From Methylotuvimicrobium sp018830325 (GTDB lineage Bacteria > Pseudomonadota > Gammaproteobacteria > Methylococcales > Methylomonadaceae): a stretch of DNA of 64,000 bases. The notes under the pieces were generated by a model. The model had not been told where the DNA came from and did no database searches. It saw only the letters and a program-made list of their open reading frames with translations. A program made the translations under genes and the position numbers. The stretch covers positions 3,844,001-3,908,000 of the forward strand of contig NZ_CP173170.1 of assembly GCF_044788715.1 (NCBI RefSeq), written 5' to 3'. Shown in pieces: positions 54,291-63,564 of this stretch (positions are counted from its first letter, which is position 1; each line of letters starts with the position of its first letter).

Positions 54291-56240
54291 ATGTACGAAA
54301 AACAAGTAGACCGTAGCTATGGTGAGAAAATTGAAAAATTCAACAGTATATACGATCTCCATTTACTGCTTAGAGGTGCGAGATTCGTGGAAGACATCAA
54401 TGCAGTAAAATTTGAGTTTATAGATCGTATCCTATATTCGCTTTATTACGATTCTAATAGTGTGAGACTCGACGTCCAATTGAACTGCCAAAATGGTTTA
54501 ATTGACATCTACATTTCCAATGGCGTTGTGCTTGAAAATTCGTTTGACGTTTACGTTTATTTCTACCACGCTGGAAATGCAACAAATGCACTTAATTGGG
54601 AATATGATCAGCGAATTAATATAGCTCAACCACAAATTCGGCAACTACCTTCTCAATATCAGCAAAGTCAACAGTGTCAAGGGTGGCCTTACCAACCACC
54701 GCCACCTCCTACACCTCCTACTTTTCAAGGCTATCCAAAACCGACTTTGGATATTGATTTTGTTTTGGATAATTCGATACCAAAGCAATATTTAAAGCTG
54801 GAAGATTGTCTTCACGATAAAGATTCGTTGTCTTGTAAATTACCTCAATATATTAGCCACAAAACGGACATCTCTAACGGCACAAATATTATGCTGACTT
54901 TGAGTGTATTTAGTGGACTGACCAGTAAACGCTTCAAATGTTCTTATAAAGATGGACGTACTGTTTCTATTGGTTTGTATGCAGTTTTGGAGCAAAGTTC
55001 TGGTACAAGTAAATCACTCGCCCTTTCAATACTACTTGAACCGTTCAAAAATATGATCGAATCAAAGATTTCTGAAATCAAATCGAGCATTCAAGAACAA
55101 GAAAAGAAATTAGACAAATTGAACGAATCGCTTGCGGGATGCACAACGAAAGAAGACAGGGCATACAACAAGAAACAGATAGCAGAAACGAAGAATTTGG
55201 TTAAAAAGCTCTATAAAAAGCTTAATAGATTGCAAAACTTGATGTCTATAACCACTGCCACGTCTGCAGCATTGGATGCGATGTTAACCACTACTGGTGG
55301 ATTCTTTTTTGTTGCCACGTCAGAACAAGGATTTTTTAATTCAATTTTAGGGCTGCGTAATGGCTCCAAATACAATAATGATGATTTGCTTCTTAATGGA
55401 CGCGAAGGTGGTGACGTGAACAATAAGCATCTTAATCGTAAATCCTACAGTGGTCCAGTCCGTGGCGCTATCGCCTGCTTTGCTCAAGAGGGTCTAATTG
55501 GGAAATTATTAGCCGCTAGTTGCGAAACTGGTTTAGCTGAACGATTTTTTATGATTAGCGAGCCATCATCCATAGGTTACCGCGACAGAATTACCGACAA
55601 AATAAATGGTAACCATATTCTTGAACAGTACGCAAAAAGGTGTGAGTTTTTTAAAATCTATATCGATGACGAAAACGCATTAAGTCACGATTTGCTAATT
55701 ACTTTGAGGATATCTGACGACGGTTGGCGACATATTGCAAACTTCGAACAGGAATTAGAATATAAGATGCGGCCTGGCGCTGAATTTTCGCATCCCATAT
55801 TGCAGCGAGTAATCGGAAAAACCAAAATGCAGGTAATGGGTATTGCTGCGAATTTGTATCTACTTCATACAGAAAATCCGCCTACCAGTGCATCGGATGA
55901 TCCATTCATACCCGATGAGTTTGTTGTAATAGCAATTAAAATTTTCAACCAGCTCATAATCGGCGTGAGAGGTTATTGTGAACGCAAAGGACTAATCAGT
56001 GACGTGCCGCAACTGAACGCTGTCTACAACGTATTTATTGGCAAGAGCGAGAACGCAGCATTCACACAACAAGAACTTAAAAAACGGTTGCATCAAGTTA
56101 AACCTTTTAAGGACATGGAACAGCCCAGGAAGGCCATTCAGCAGGCGCTTGATTATCTTGTCCAACACCACATACTCCTGATAGACGCCAACGGTAATTA
56201 TTTTAAAAACCCTGTCAAATATGACCCTAATTGCCGGTAA
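54291..56240 (+). CDS. DUF3987/YfjI-like ATPase with N-terminal extension (island B)
   Basis: 649 residues. An N-terminal region of about 130 residues, unlike island A, ends in a proline-rich linker (PPPPPTPPTF at about 135-145). P-loop-like EQSSGTSKS at 234-242 and Walker B-like FFFVATSEQG at 338-347 follow, with a lysine/glutamate coiled coil (residues 255-315) between them, matching the helical insert of the island A protein. The C-terminus may contain a winged helix (TQQELKKRLHQVKPFKDMEQPRKAIQQAL). Probable replication ATPase. The extra N-domain may change specificity or host factor contacts. Confidence 0.7.
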   Translation: MYEKQVDRSYGEKIEKFNSIYDLHLLLRGARFVEDINAVKFEFIDRILYSLYYDSNSVRLDVQLNCQNGLIDIYISNGVVLENSFDVYVYFYHAGNATNALNWEYDQRINIAQPQIRQLPSQYQQSQQCQGWPYQPPPPPTPPTFQGYPKPTLDIDFVLDNSIPKQYLKLEDCLHDKDSLSCKLPQYISHKTDISNGTNIMLTLSVFSGLTSKRFKCSYKDGRTVSIGLYAVLEQSSGTSKSLALSILLEPFKNMIESKISEIKSSIQEQEKKLDKLNESLAGCTTKEDRAYNKKQIAETKNLVKKLYKKLNRLQNLMSITTATSAALDAMLTTTGGFFFVATSEQGFFNSILGLRNGSKYNNDDLLLNGREGGDVNNKHLNRKSYSGPVRGAIACFAQEGLIGKLLAASCETGLAERFFMISEPSSIGYRDRITDKINGNHILEQYAKRCEFFKIYIDDENALSHDLLITLRISDDGWRHIANFEQELEYKMRPGAEFSHPILQRVIGKTKMQVMGIAANLYLLHTENPPTSASDDPFIPDEFVVIAIKIFNQLIIGVRGYCERKGLISDVPQLNAVYNVFIGKSENAAFTQQELKKRLHQVKPFKDMEQPRKAIQQALDYLVQHHILLIDANGNYFKNPVKYDPNCR

Positions 56241-56475
56241 AAAAATGACATTGCATCAGCAAAAATGCCAAAAAACCTAGGTAACCTAGGTAAAACTGCG
56301 TTTTATAAAAAACGGCGTTAAAAATTCTTCCCTTTCGCTAGGGTCCGTTTGGCCTTTCTAGGAGCAGCGGCTTAATCGCTTTGGCTGCCTAGCCAATCTC
56401 GGCAGCAGAGCGACTCATTCCGGCGAACTTAGCCTAATGAGCCGCACATAGCAACCCATTATTACTTTTCAAAAC

Positions 56476-57354
56476 ATGCTGAATATAGACCCCAATAAAT
56501 TCATTTCAAATCTTGAATCCAAGATTGCCCTCGACGGATACTATTGCCTGATTGATGTGAAGCTGATCGATCCGAATCCTGATCAACCACGCCGCCTTTT
56601 TTCCGAAGAATCATTGGAGAGTCTCGTAGAGTCAATCCGAGAAAAAGGCTTACTTCAACCCATCAATGTTCAAAAAAATGCGGACCGTTTTCAACTCATC
56701 GCAGGCGAACGGCGATGGCGAGCTTATCGTATTTTGAATAAGCAACATATCGAAGCGATAGTGAGGACAGTAGATGACCAGAGCCGAGCGATTTATGCCT
56801 TGGCAGAAAATATAGCCCGAGAAGATTTAACCGATTATGAAATTGGTAAAGCGATTCGCAGCATTGAGGATAATTACCCAAACAAAAAAGTCCTCGCCGC
56901 AATTATTGGCATAAATCGCACCGATATGTACCGCTATTTGGCTTTCGACAGCCTACCCGATTTCATCTTAAACGACCTGAATCATGACCCAAAATTACTA
57001 TCCCGTTCTGCCGCAGAACAGATTAAAACATTATTAGTTGCTCATCAAAATTCCAGCGTAGCGCTTGCATCTTTAGAAACAGCGTGGGAGTGGCTCAAGG
57101 CTGGCAAGCTCCAGCAAACCCATATTACTCGGTTTATTATTAAAGCACTCAAGGAAGTCTATGGGCTAAATCAAGCTGCCACTGAAAACGTACTTCTGAA
57201 TGAAAATGGCAGCCAGCTTGGACGAGTAAACCAGACAGAAAACTACTGGACAGTTCATTTGAATGTTGCCGGGGTTAATGAGCATCAACGGGAACAAATT
57301 CTTAATTTCATCCGGAAACTCCTCAATGAACAATCCGGAAGTGTCGCAAGTTGA
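56476..57354 (+). CDS. ParB/RepB/Spo0J family protein (island B)
   Basis: 292 residues, closely related to 33646-34542. Shared blocks are LIDVKLIDPNPDQPRR, EKGLLQPINV, LIAGERRWRAYR, AENIAREDLTDYEIGKAIRSIED and INRTDMYRYLAFDSLPDFILNDLN. CTP-binding boxes and HTH are present. No ParA gene. The upstream 235-bp gap contains the tandem word CCTAGGTAACCTAGGTAA at 56277. Confidence 0.9.
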   Translation: MLNIDPNKFISNLESKIALDGYYCLIDVKLIDPNPDQPRRLFSEESLESLVESIREKGLLQPINVQKNADRFQLIAGERRWRAYRILNKQHIEAIVRTVDDQSRAIYALAENIAREDLTDYEIGKAIRSIEDNYPNKKVLAAIIGINRTDMYRYLAFDSLPDFILNDLNHDPKLLSRSAAEQIKTLLVAHQNSSVALASLETAWEWLKAGKLQQTHITRFIIKALKEVYGLNQAATENVLLNENGSQLGRVNQTENYWTVHLNVAGVNEHQREQILNFIRKLLNEQSGSVAS

Positions 57355-57830
57355 GACACCATTCGAGTGATTCATTCCATTAGTGATGCATGAAGGTGTA
57401 GCTACGTTCTTATAGCGTATTCATTCTGGTTGTAAGACGGGTGACGATACTCAAGTTAAAAACAAAAGCTTGTATATACTATGGACCTGCACTAACTCGG
57501 TATAAAAAACGGATTTTATTTTTGCTAGCGCTCAAGTATCTGATGAGTATTATTCTCAAAGAACGTTAGGGATTTTTAAGGCAAGATAGTTTTGTATTAT
57601 ATATTATTAATTAATAGCCACTTTCATGCTCTTATTAACCCACATATCTCTACGTCTTAAACCCCCTCTCGATACCCATTGATCTACTCATACATCCAAC
57701 TGAAGCAGACTTAGCACTCTCTCATACTATTACTAGTTTTTAGGAAAGATGGATTGCTCAAACAATCCATCGAATCAATATCAAGCCAGCGCAGGTTCAT
57801 AACTAAATCATTCATCTAAGAGGTTTTATT
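57355..57830. other. non-coding region upstream of Gp2-like gene (island B)
   Basis: 476 bp, AT-rich. Its last part (GCGCAGGTTCATAACTAAATC, then AAGAGGTTTTATTATG) is nearly identical to the sequence before the island A Gp2 gene, and CATACTATTACT is also shared (57725 and 35168). Conserved non-coding sequence in the same place in two diverged islands suggests a functional site such as an origin or promoter. Confidence 0.6.
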
Positions 57831-58847
57831 ATGAACTCATTAAGCAACCAACTCTTCCAAATAGAACACGTCACTCAAACCATCATCAATCAACCAAAAG
57901 ATCCACTCTACATCGTCACAGATCAGGGTAATGGGATACTTCAAGTGAAGCCTACAGAACTTGCGGTCGCTATCGAACAAACGGTTGAACAGTGTTTGTT
58001 CGAGGTATTGAAACAATTCCCAATACACGACTTTCATCCCTATGTGAGTATTTTCGTTAAGACTGCACTGGATTGTAATCTACCCGCCGCGATTGAACAG
58101 CATCGATCATTGGGAAAACAGAGCGATCTCTATCAGGTCAATGTCTACAACAGAGTGATGTCAGATCTTATCACACGTATGAAAACGAGTGTTAACCAGA
58201 TTCTTGGAATGGCGGGGAGTGTTGAGTTTAAAAAACTGATCTATAACGCTCATCGTTCAGCAAAGAAAAATCATAACGGCATGATCCGTTACATCGATTC
58301 GTTATTTGAGCATTACTCACGCTTGCAAGTGATACGGTTAGACTTACACTATCACGAAGGTCATGCTATACAAAGTCACAGCGATATTTCAACCAGATAC
58401 TGGCAAGCAAAACATGACCTAAAGCATCTGTTAAACAACGCCAAGATGAACAGTCTGTTTGATCCTATGGTCGGTTATATATGGTCGCTGGAATATGGAC
58501 CAGAAAGAGGTTTTCATTATCATGTCTTCTTCTTTTTCGATGGATCTAAGGTCAGAGACGATGTGTATCTGGCGAGGGAGATTGGTCAATATTGGGAATC
58601 CCTTACGAAATCGTGTGGTAGTTACTGGAACTGTAACCACCATAAGTATGCGTATTCTCAATGCGGTATTGGTGCGATTCATTACAGTGATGTTGAAAAA
58701 ATCAACTATCTGAAACAAGCGGCTTCCTACTTGGTTAAAGTCGATCATTATGTTCGTATGCTGACCCCTGATAACGGAAGAACCTTCGGTCGTGGTGAGA
58801 TTCGACCGCCTAAAACCGATCATATAGGAAGACCTAGATCCGCGTAA
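57831..58847 (+). CDS. YagK/YfjJ / inovirus Gp2-like protein with HUH motif (island B)
   Basis: 338 residues, homologous over the whole length to 35279-36292. Motifs IRYIDSLFEHYSRLQVIRLDLHY, WSLEYGPERGFHYHVFFFFDG (HYH), YLKQAASYLVKVDHYVRM and GRGEIRPPK are kept. AAGAGG lies before the ATG. Likely rolling-circle-type replication protein of the island. Confidence 0.8.
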   Translation: MNSLSNQLFQIEHVTQTIINQPKDPLYIVTDQGNGILQVKPTELAVAIEQTVEQCLFEVLKQFPIHDFHPYVSIFVKTALDCNLPAAIEQHRSLGKQSDLYQVNVYNRVMSDLITRMKTSVNQILGMAGSVEFKKLIYNAHRSAKKNHNGMIRYIDSLFEHYSRLQVIRLDLHYHEGHAIQSHSDISTRYWQAKHDLKHLLNNAKMNSLFDPMVGYIWSLEYGPERGFHYHVFFFFDGSKVRDDVYLAREIGQYWESLTKSCGSYWNCNHHKYAYSQCGIGAIHYSDVEKINYLKQAASYLVKVDHYVRMLTPDNGRTFGRGEIRPPKTDHIGRPRSA

Positions 58848-58863
58848 GTAGTGGCTTTTGGAT

Positions 58864-58901
58864 CACCGTTGGCAGCATTCATCTTATGGGTGCCAACGGT
58901 G
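58864..58901. repeat. conserved stem-loop after Gp2-like gene (island B)
   Basis: CACCGTTGGCA (58864-58874) pairs with TGCCAACGGTG (58891-58901). It is equivalent to 36312-36354. Confidence 0.65.
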
Positions 58902-58915
58902 CTTCTGAATTACTA

Positions 58916-59411
58916 AAAAGATCGGACATCGACCAATACAGCAATCCTCTATACACCGTCATTGATTAAGAAAAGAGTGTGGTACAAGTAAGGCTTATGC
59001 CTTAATAGACGCACTCTACACCACCGTGAGGGATTATTAATGTCCACTTCTGAATCCATACATCAATGCTTTCTTTAAAAACTTAGGGCTGGTTTTTAGA
59101 ACATCAACTCGCTCTTTGCTCGACATGATCGGTTGTTAGTATTAAGAGTTGATTTTGCTTATCATATGGGAAACACCATCACCAAGGACTCGGAAATCTT
59201 GAGCAAATATCGGGAAGCTAACGATGACTTTCGGCATTTCCTTAACAACAGCAGATCCAATGCCTTATTCAAGCACTTGAAAGGTTACGTGTGGAAGCTG
59301 GAGTATAGTTCGGAACGTCAAAGAACTGTGAAATCCAAGACTCCCCGGAAACAGGAAGGTCAGGAAGAGAAGCAAATTATTCAGTTGTTTGAATGTAAGC
59401 CTTGGAAGTGA
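58916..59411 (+). pseudogene. degenerate second copy of the Gp2-like gene (island B)
   Basis: The first part (58916-58970) encodes NPLYTVID-like sequence interrupted by stops. The frame at 59133-59411 reads LVLRVDFAYHMG, SEILSKYREANDDFRHFLNN and LFKHLKGYVWKLEYSSER, which aligns with IRLDLH...LKHLLNNAKMN...WSLEYGPER of the intact protein, then loses homology before the HUH motif. It is therefore inactive. Confidence 0.7.
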
Positions 59412-59619
59412 AGACATCAAGTCGGCGGTTTCTGGCATTTGGAAGCAAAGTGTTGATATTGATCTTTCTACACATCGATTATTATTGGATATAGCTATCC
59501 CTCGCCGGCAATTATCGTTGTCTCATTGAAACAGGAACCGAAAGGGATTTTACCTATCATTGAACTAAATCCCAGGAGCTAACAAAATTGTCAAAACCCT
59601 GGGCACCGGCTAACATTGA

Positions 59620-59787
59620 AATTTATTCGCACAATTAGGATCCGGCAACGATAAAGCCGGCTATGCCGATGTCATCAGCGAAGCGTTAAAGCGCCTGAAA
59701 ATCGACATAGCCCCGCCCGACACCAAAAATATGGTCCGGTATGGCCTACTCTATCTGAACAACGTGGGTGAAAATGAACGACGATAA
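59620..59787 (+). pseudogene. C-terminal fragment of an unrecognised protein
   Basis: An open frame without a start: LFAQLGSGNDKAGYADVISE, then KRLKIDIAPPDTKNMVRYG, ending NNVGENERR. An upstream stop near 59616 precedes it. It looks like the tail of a truncated gene, and its stop overlaps the next start codon. Confidence 0.4.
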
Positions 59788-59938
59788 GCGCGAAGTGATA
59801 GTCACCGACATTCAAATGCCGTTTATGTCGATGGTGTTTTTCATGGTCAAATGGGCGATTGCCTCGATACCGGCGATTATCATTCTGGTCTTTATCGGCT
59901 CATTCGTTTCAACATTTCTCGCCGCGTTGATGCGCTGA
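59774..59938 (+). CDS. small single-pass membrane protein
   Basis: 54 residues from ATG 59774, inside the end of the upstream fragment. MNDDKREVIVTDIQMPFMSM is followed by one membrane helix (ASIPAIIILVFIGSFVSTFLAAL). GGGTGAAAA gives a modest ribosome binding site. The stop is 3 bp before the next start, so the two small membrane proteins form a pair. Unknown function. Confidence 0.55.
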   Translation: MNDDKREVIVTDIQMPFMSMVFFMVKWAIASIPAIIILVFIGSFVSTFLAALMR

Positions 59939-59941
59939 CCG

Positions 59942-60277
59942 ATGCTAACCCCACAGGAGCGGGATTTTATCGAGAAACGACGACGCCTTACGCGGTACTG
60001 GCCAATTGGCGCCGGCTTGCTGTTGGCGTCTTTGGCGGCTCTTTCCATTTGGCTATGGAACTACTCGCCTTATCTGGCCAACCCTTATTACGTCATTGAT
60101 CGCCTGGAGTCCGGCAAGACCGATGCCGGCATGATGGAAATGTCGGCAGTGCTCTTGCCGAGGATGACGCTGACAGTTATTGTCTTGCTCGGGCTTGCGG
60201 TCGTGATGGGCTTCGCCAGTTTCGCCAACGAAAAGAAATACCAGGCTATCATTAGTAAACTGATGAACGACAAATGA
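59942..60277 (+). CDS. two-helix membrane protein, unknown
   Basis: 111 residues. Basic N-terminus (MLTPQERDFIEKRRRLTRYW), TM1 (IGAGLLLASLAALSIWLWNY), a loop (PYYVIDRLESGKTDAGMMEM), TM2 (MTLTVIVLLGLAVVMGFASF) and a cytosolic lysine-rich tail. No family recognised. Coupled to the preceding small membrane gene. Confidence 0.6.
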   Translation: MLTPQERDFIEKRRRLTRYWPIGAGLLLASLAALSIWLWNYSPYLANPYYVIDRLESGKTDAGMMEMSAVLLPRMTLTVIVLLGLAVVMGFASFANEKKYQAIISKLMNDK

Positions 60278-60286
60278 CTGACCCAA

Positions 60287-60309
60287 TTATCCACAAAATC
60301 TGTGGATAA
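60287..60309. repeat. inverted pair of perfect DnaA-box sequences
   Basis: TTATCCACA (60287-60295) and its exact complement TGTGGATAA (60301-60309), 5 bp apart. Each matches the strong DnaA-box consensus. They also form a 9-bp hairpin that could act as a terminator for the 59942 gene. Confidence 0.6.
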
Positions 60310-60369
60310 CCTTGTCATTAACTCGTCATATTGGCTTTACAAGCCATGAATAATAAGGGGTGACGTGTT

Positions 60370-60660
60370 TTGACCAAAAATTGGACAACGCTTTTGGATC
60401 ATAGTTTTGAGCCCCCGATGATAGTCGGGGAGGCCATCGAGCGACTGATGGAAATACTGAGCGGCGAGGAAAAGCTGATGATTGCGATGATGCCGGAAGA
60501 CGAACTCATCGATCTGAACTTCGGCCTTGGCTTGGCGATCCGGAATGCGTTCGGCCTGCACGAATCCGGGAGCAAATTGTTGTCTTCGTGCGGCGCTACT
60601 CACCCGGTTGATGCATCGGGGGTGATTATTTTGGAGTTATGGCGAGCGTTACAAGCATGA
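60370..60660 (+). CDS. DUF6794-like protein
   Basis: 96 residues. IVGEAIERLMEILSGEEKLM, EDELIDLNFGLGLAIRNAFG and a GLHESGSKLLSSCGATHPVD segment are followed by ASGVIILELWRALQ. I associate this pattern with DUF6794, often found in small operons beside other proteins of unknown function. It starts TTG or ATG near 60370. Its stop overlaps the hydrolase start (ATGA). A second, partial copy of the gene follows the hydrolase at 62368-62516. Confidence 0.6.
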   Translation: MTKNWTTLLDHSFEPPMIVGEAIERLMEILSGEEKLMIAMMPEDELIDLNFGLGLAIRNAFGLHESGSKLLSSCGATHPVDASGVIILELWRALQA

Positions 60661-62360
60661 GTAAATCAACAATTGACTACGCTAATGCCACAAAGCTAGT
60701 GGTGTTGCTTCATGGCTTTATGGGTACTGCCGAAAGCATGAAGCATGTTAAGAATGTGGTGACAGAAAGTTACGGCATCAGCAACGCAAACTTTTTTATA
60801 CCGGAATTGCCACTTAGACAGTGGTCATGTACCGACCCGATAGATGTATGTAATCAATTGCTCGAACAGATCGACGCTTTATGGGCGGCTCGAATTGAAA
60901 AATACGGCAATGCTTACGACAGTATCGTTATTGTTGGCCATAGTTTTGGCGCATTGCTGGGTAGGAAGCTGTATGTCTACGCTTGTGGAGAAACAGACAA
61001 TGCCCCATTCGAGCCCGGTATCAAGCAAAAAACCGCTCGCCCTTGGGCAGCTAACGTGGAAAGGATTGTTTTGCTGGCTGGCATGAATCGAGGCTGGAGT
61101 ATATCGCATCATATGTCGCTGACTAAGGCCCTTCTTTATAGCATAGGAGTAGGTTTAAGCGGCTTTTGGTTTAAAGTTCCCATCATCATGCGTATCCGGC
61201 GCGGTTCGCCGTTTGTGACTAATCTTCGTATTCAGTGGCTAAGCATGAGACACGCAGCAGAACGCAGAGGTGTCGGCAACGCTTTGACAGTTCAGCTATT
61301 AGGATCTATCGATGATTTGGTCAGCCCCGAAGATAATATAGACTTGGTTAGTGGACGAGACTTTATTTATCTTGATGTGACTAAAACCAACCACAGCAAT
61401 ATTATCGAGATGGATGACAGCCAGGAAGCAAAAGACCGCAAGTACAAATTTCGCGCCGCGCTGTTAGGCAGTGAACATATCTTGAAACAAGACTACAATC
61501 AGTTGCCACAAGATGAGAATTTATTGGGGAAACGCGAAGATGTCACCGATTTGATTTTTGTTATTCACGGCATACGCGATCCGGGCTACTGGACGCATAA
61601 GATCGCTCGTCGGGTTAAGCAACGAGGCAAAAAACATCAGCGTATTTTCGAAACTGAAACTTCCAGCTACGGTTATTTCCCAATGCTGTCTTTTCTATTT
61701 CCTTGGCGGCGGCGTGAGAAAGTTGAATGGTTGATGGACCAATATGCGGAGGGTTTAGCACAATACCCAAATGCACACTTTTCCTATGTAGGCCACAGCC
61801 ATGGCACGTATTTATTAACAAAGGCACTGAAGGAATACCCTTGCTGCCAATTCAAACATGTGGTTTTGGCTGGCAGTGTAGTTAGAACCGATTACGCTTG
61901 GGCGGAACTTCTCACGCAAGGTAGGGTGAAAAAGGTACTGAACTACGTCGCATCTGGTGACTGGGTGGTTGCTTGCTTTCCTAACGCTATGCAGATGCTA
62001 AATTGGCAGGACTTGGGCGGGGCTGGTCATAGAGGCTTTCAATCTGGTCAGGTCAACCAAATTCAATATGTTAAAGGCGCTCATAGTGCAGCATTGCACG
62101 AGGATAACTGGGATGCAATTGCCGATTTTGTGATTGAAGGGAAACCCGTCGATCCGCCTGGGTCAATCAAACAAAACACCCCGTCTTTTTTGATCAGCGC
62201 TATCGGCAAAGTCGCACCATTACTATGGTTAGGCATAATCTACCTGCTGTATCTAACCGGGCGTCAATTTTGGCCTGACTTAAGTGCGCAGCAATGGCGT
62301 GATGTGGTTCTGAGCGCGTTGTATGTAGCCGGTATTTTGATAGTTTTGACCAAGGTTTAG
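60657..62360 (+). CDS. double alpha/beta-hydrolase with C-terminal membrane anchor
   Basis: 567 residues from the ATG at 60657 (4-bp overlap with the upstream gene; a start at 60639 is less likely). Domain 1: LVVLLHGFMG, nucleophile elbow GHSFG (S96), then candidates D220 (SIDDLVSP) and H246 (TNHSNI). Domain 2: LIFVIHGIRDPG, elbow GHSHG (S381), candidates D435 (SGDWVV) and H476/H481 (KGAHSAALHEDN). Two membrane helices near 515-532 and 550-565. Each half has a full triad, so it could be a lipase/esterase acting near the membrane. Two fused hydrolase domains are unusual. Substrate unknown. Confidence 0.78.
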   Translation: MSKSTIDYANATKLVVLLHGFMGTAESMKHVKNVVTESYGISNANFFIPELPLRQWSCTDPIDVCNQLLEQIDALWAARIEKYGNAYDSIVIVGHSFGALLGRKLYVYACGETDNAPFEPGIKQKTARPWAANVERIVLLAGMNRGWSISHHMSLTKALLYSIGVGLSGFWFKVPIIMRIRRGSPFVTNLRIQWLSMRHAAERRGVGNALTVQLLGSIDDLVSPEDNIDLVSGRDFIYLDVTKTNHSNIIEMDDSQEAKDRKYKFRAALLGSEHILKQDYNQLPQDENLLGKREDVTDLIFVIHGIRDPGYWTHKIARRVKQRGKKHQRIFETETSSYGYFPMLSFLFPWRRREKVEWLMDQYAEGLAQYPNAHFSYVGHSHGTYLLTKALKEYPCCQFKHVVLAGSVVRTDYAWAELLTQGRVKKVLNYVASGDWVVACFPNAMQMLNWQDLGGAGHRGFQSGQVNQIQYVKGAHSAALHEDNWDAIADFVIEGKPVDPPGSIKQNTPSFLISAIGKVAPLLWLGIIYLLYLTGRQFWPDLSAQQWRDVVLSALYVAGILIVLTKV

Positions 62361-62367
62361 CGACTAA

Positions 62368-62516
62368 AACCGTAACTGGATGAGACGGTCCGGAATGCGT
62401 TTGGACTGCACGAATCCGGGAGCGAATTGCTGGCTTCGTGCGGCATGTCTCACCCGGTTGATGCATCGGATGTGATAATTCTAAATTTGTGGAGAAGACT
62501 GCAGGATGACGACTAA
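62368..62516 (+). pseudogene. partial second copy of the DUF6794-like gene
   Basis: The frame reads VRNAFGLHESGSELLASCGM, SHPVDASDVIILNLWRRLQ, then DDD and a stop. It is clearly homologous to the C-terminal half of the gene at 60370. The N-terminal half is lacking. It flanks the hydrolase gene on the other side, and the next gene (62506) starts inside it. Confidence 0.75.
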
Positions 62517-63132
62517 CAAAGGGACGCTGGTTCGATGGCTTGATGACAAGGGGTTCGGTTTTATAAAACAAGATAATGGCGACCCGGATATTTTCATCCA
62601 CATTTCGGCATTAAAGGGCATGAGCCGAAAGCCTGTCATTGGCGATGTCATTCATTACCGGATCGGCTTTGACAAAAGCGGCAAGACCCGCGCGATCGAT
62701 GCCAAAATCGAAGGCGTCAGCCAGGCTTTGACCTTGGCCGCATTTGAAGAACGTAAGATTTCCAAGCCTTCCTTGTCCAGAGTAAAGCCGCACAGAACGC
62801 CGGCGAACTTCAGCAAGCCGCAAAAGCGCTTCAACCCATTCCCTATACTTATTGTCATCGGGATTGCTGCCGTTGCCTACAAGGAAGCTTCAAAGCGTCA
62901 TGACTTCTCAGTGCCGGCAGAACCTATTCCCATTGAATACGAATCCCTGGAAAACGATCCCGTCGAATACCAACGGGAGGCGGATACTCAACGGTTCCAA
63001 TGCCAGGGTAAGGAGCATTGCTCCCAAATGACTTCATACGAAGAAGCGTACTTTTACCTCCATAATTGCCCGAATACTCAAATGGATGGTGATGGAGACG
63101 GCATTCCTTGCGAACGACAATTTAACCGATAA
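62506..63132 (+). CDS. cold-shock domain - membrane helix - Excalibur domain protein
   Basis: 208 residues. The N-terminal cold-shock domain (GTLVRWLDDKGFGFIKQDNG, DIFIHISAL) carries the RNP1- and RNP2-like motifs. A basic linker is followed by one membrane helix (FPILIVIGIAAVAY). The C-terminal Excalibur calcium-binding domain has RFQCQGKEHCSQMTSYEEA, then FYLHNCPNTQMDGDGDGIPC (the DxDxDG loop is intact). The nucleic-acid domain would face the cytosol and the Excalibur domain the periplasm. The role is unknown. Confidence 0.85.
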   Translation: MTTNKGTLVRWLDDKGFGFIKQDNGDPDIFIHISALKGMSRKPVIGDVIHYRIGFDKSGKTRAIDAKIEGVSQALTLAAFEERKISKPSLSRVKPHRTPANFSKPQKRFNPFPILIVIGIAAVAYKEASKRHDFSVPAEPIPIEYESLENDPVEYQREADTQRFQCQGKEHCSQMTSYEEAYFYLHNCPNTQMDGDGDGIPCERQFNR

Positions 63133-63154
63133 TCAAATTATTGATGCAGATATT

Positions 63155-63487
63155 ATGAAAAGAAAGACCCGGAATATTTTTATGGCTTATGTTTTACTTT
63201 CGACCTCGTCGCTTGCATATGCAGAAGAATCCTTCTTGAAAGAGCTGGGCGGTCTCATTGGCAAGTTCGGTACCGGAGTTGGCGAAGAAATCGGCAGCAG
63301 CATGGCCAAGCAACAACCGCACTGGATTACGATCGAGCCCGGCAGTAAGGAGGAATGCATCGCCAAGGCCGGCGGCGTTCTGAACAACACTTACATGCGT
63401 TGCCGCAATGGCCGCCAAGAATTTGTCCGTTTTGACGCTAACGGCAATAAGGTTGTTCTTAACGAACGCCCGATACCGACAAATTGA
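63155..63487 (+). CDS. secreted small protein, unknown
   Basis: 110 residues from ATG 63155 (23 bp after the upstream stop). Signal peptide MKRKTRNIFMAYVLLSTSSLAYA with cleavage before EESF. The mature part has GGLIGKFGTGVGEEIGSSMAKQQ, two cysteines (EECIAKAGGVLNNTYMRCRNG) and a polar end. No family recognised. Probably cotranscribed with the Excalibur gene. Confidence 0.6.
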   Translation: MKRKTRNIFMAYVLLSTSSLAYAEESFLKELGGLIGKFGTGVGEEIGSSMAKQQPHWITIEPGSKEECIAKAGGVLNNTYMRCRNGRQEFVRFDANGNKVVLNERPIPTN

Positions 63488-63564
63488 TACAGAAAAAAAT
63501 CGCGAAATGAGAACATTCAATAGTTTTTCCACCGATTTGCATTTTTCAACAGCCTGTTAATAAG

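Noticed and set aside
63540..63560. TTTTTCAACAGCCTG as a transposon end shared with 46146-46160
   Set aside because: The match is about 14 bp with mismatches and with no transposase next to it; it is a common low-information word.
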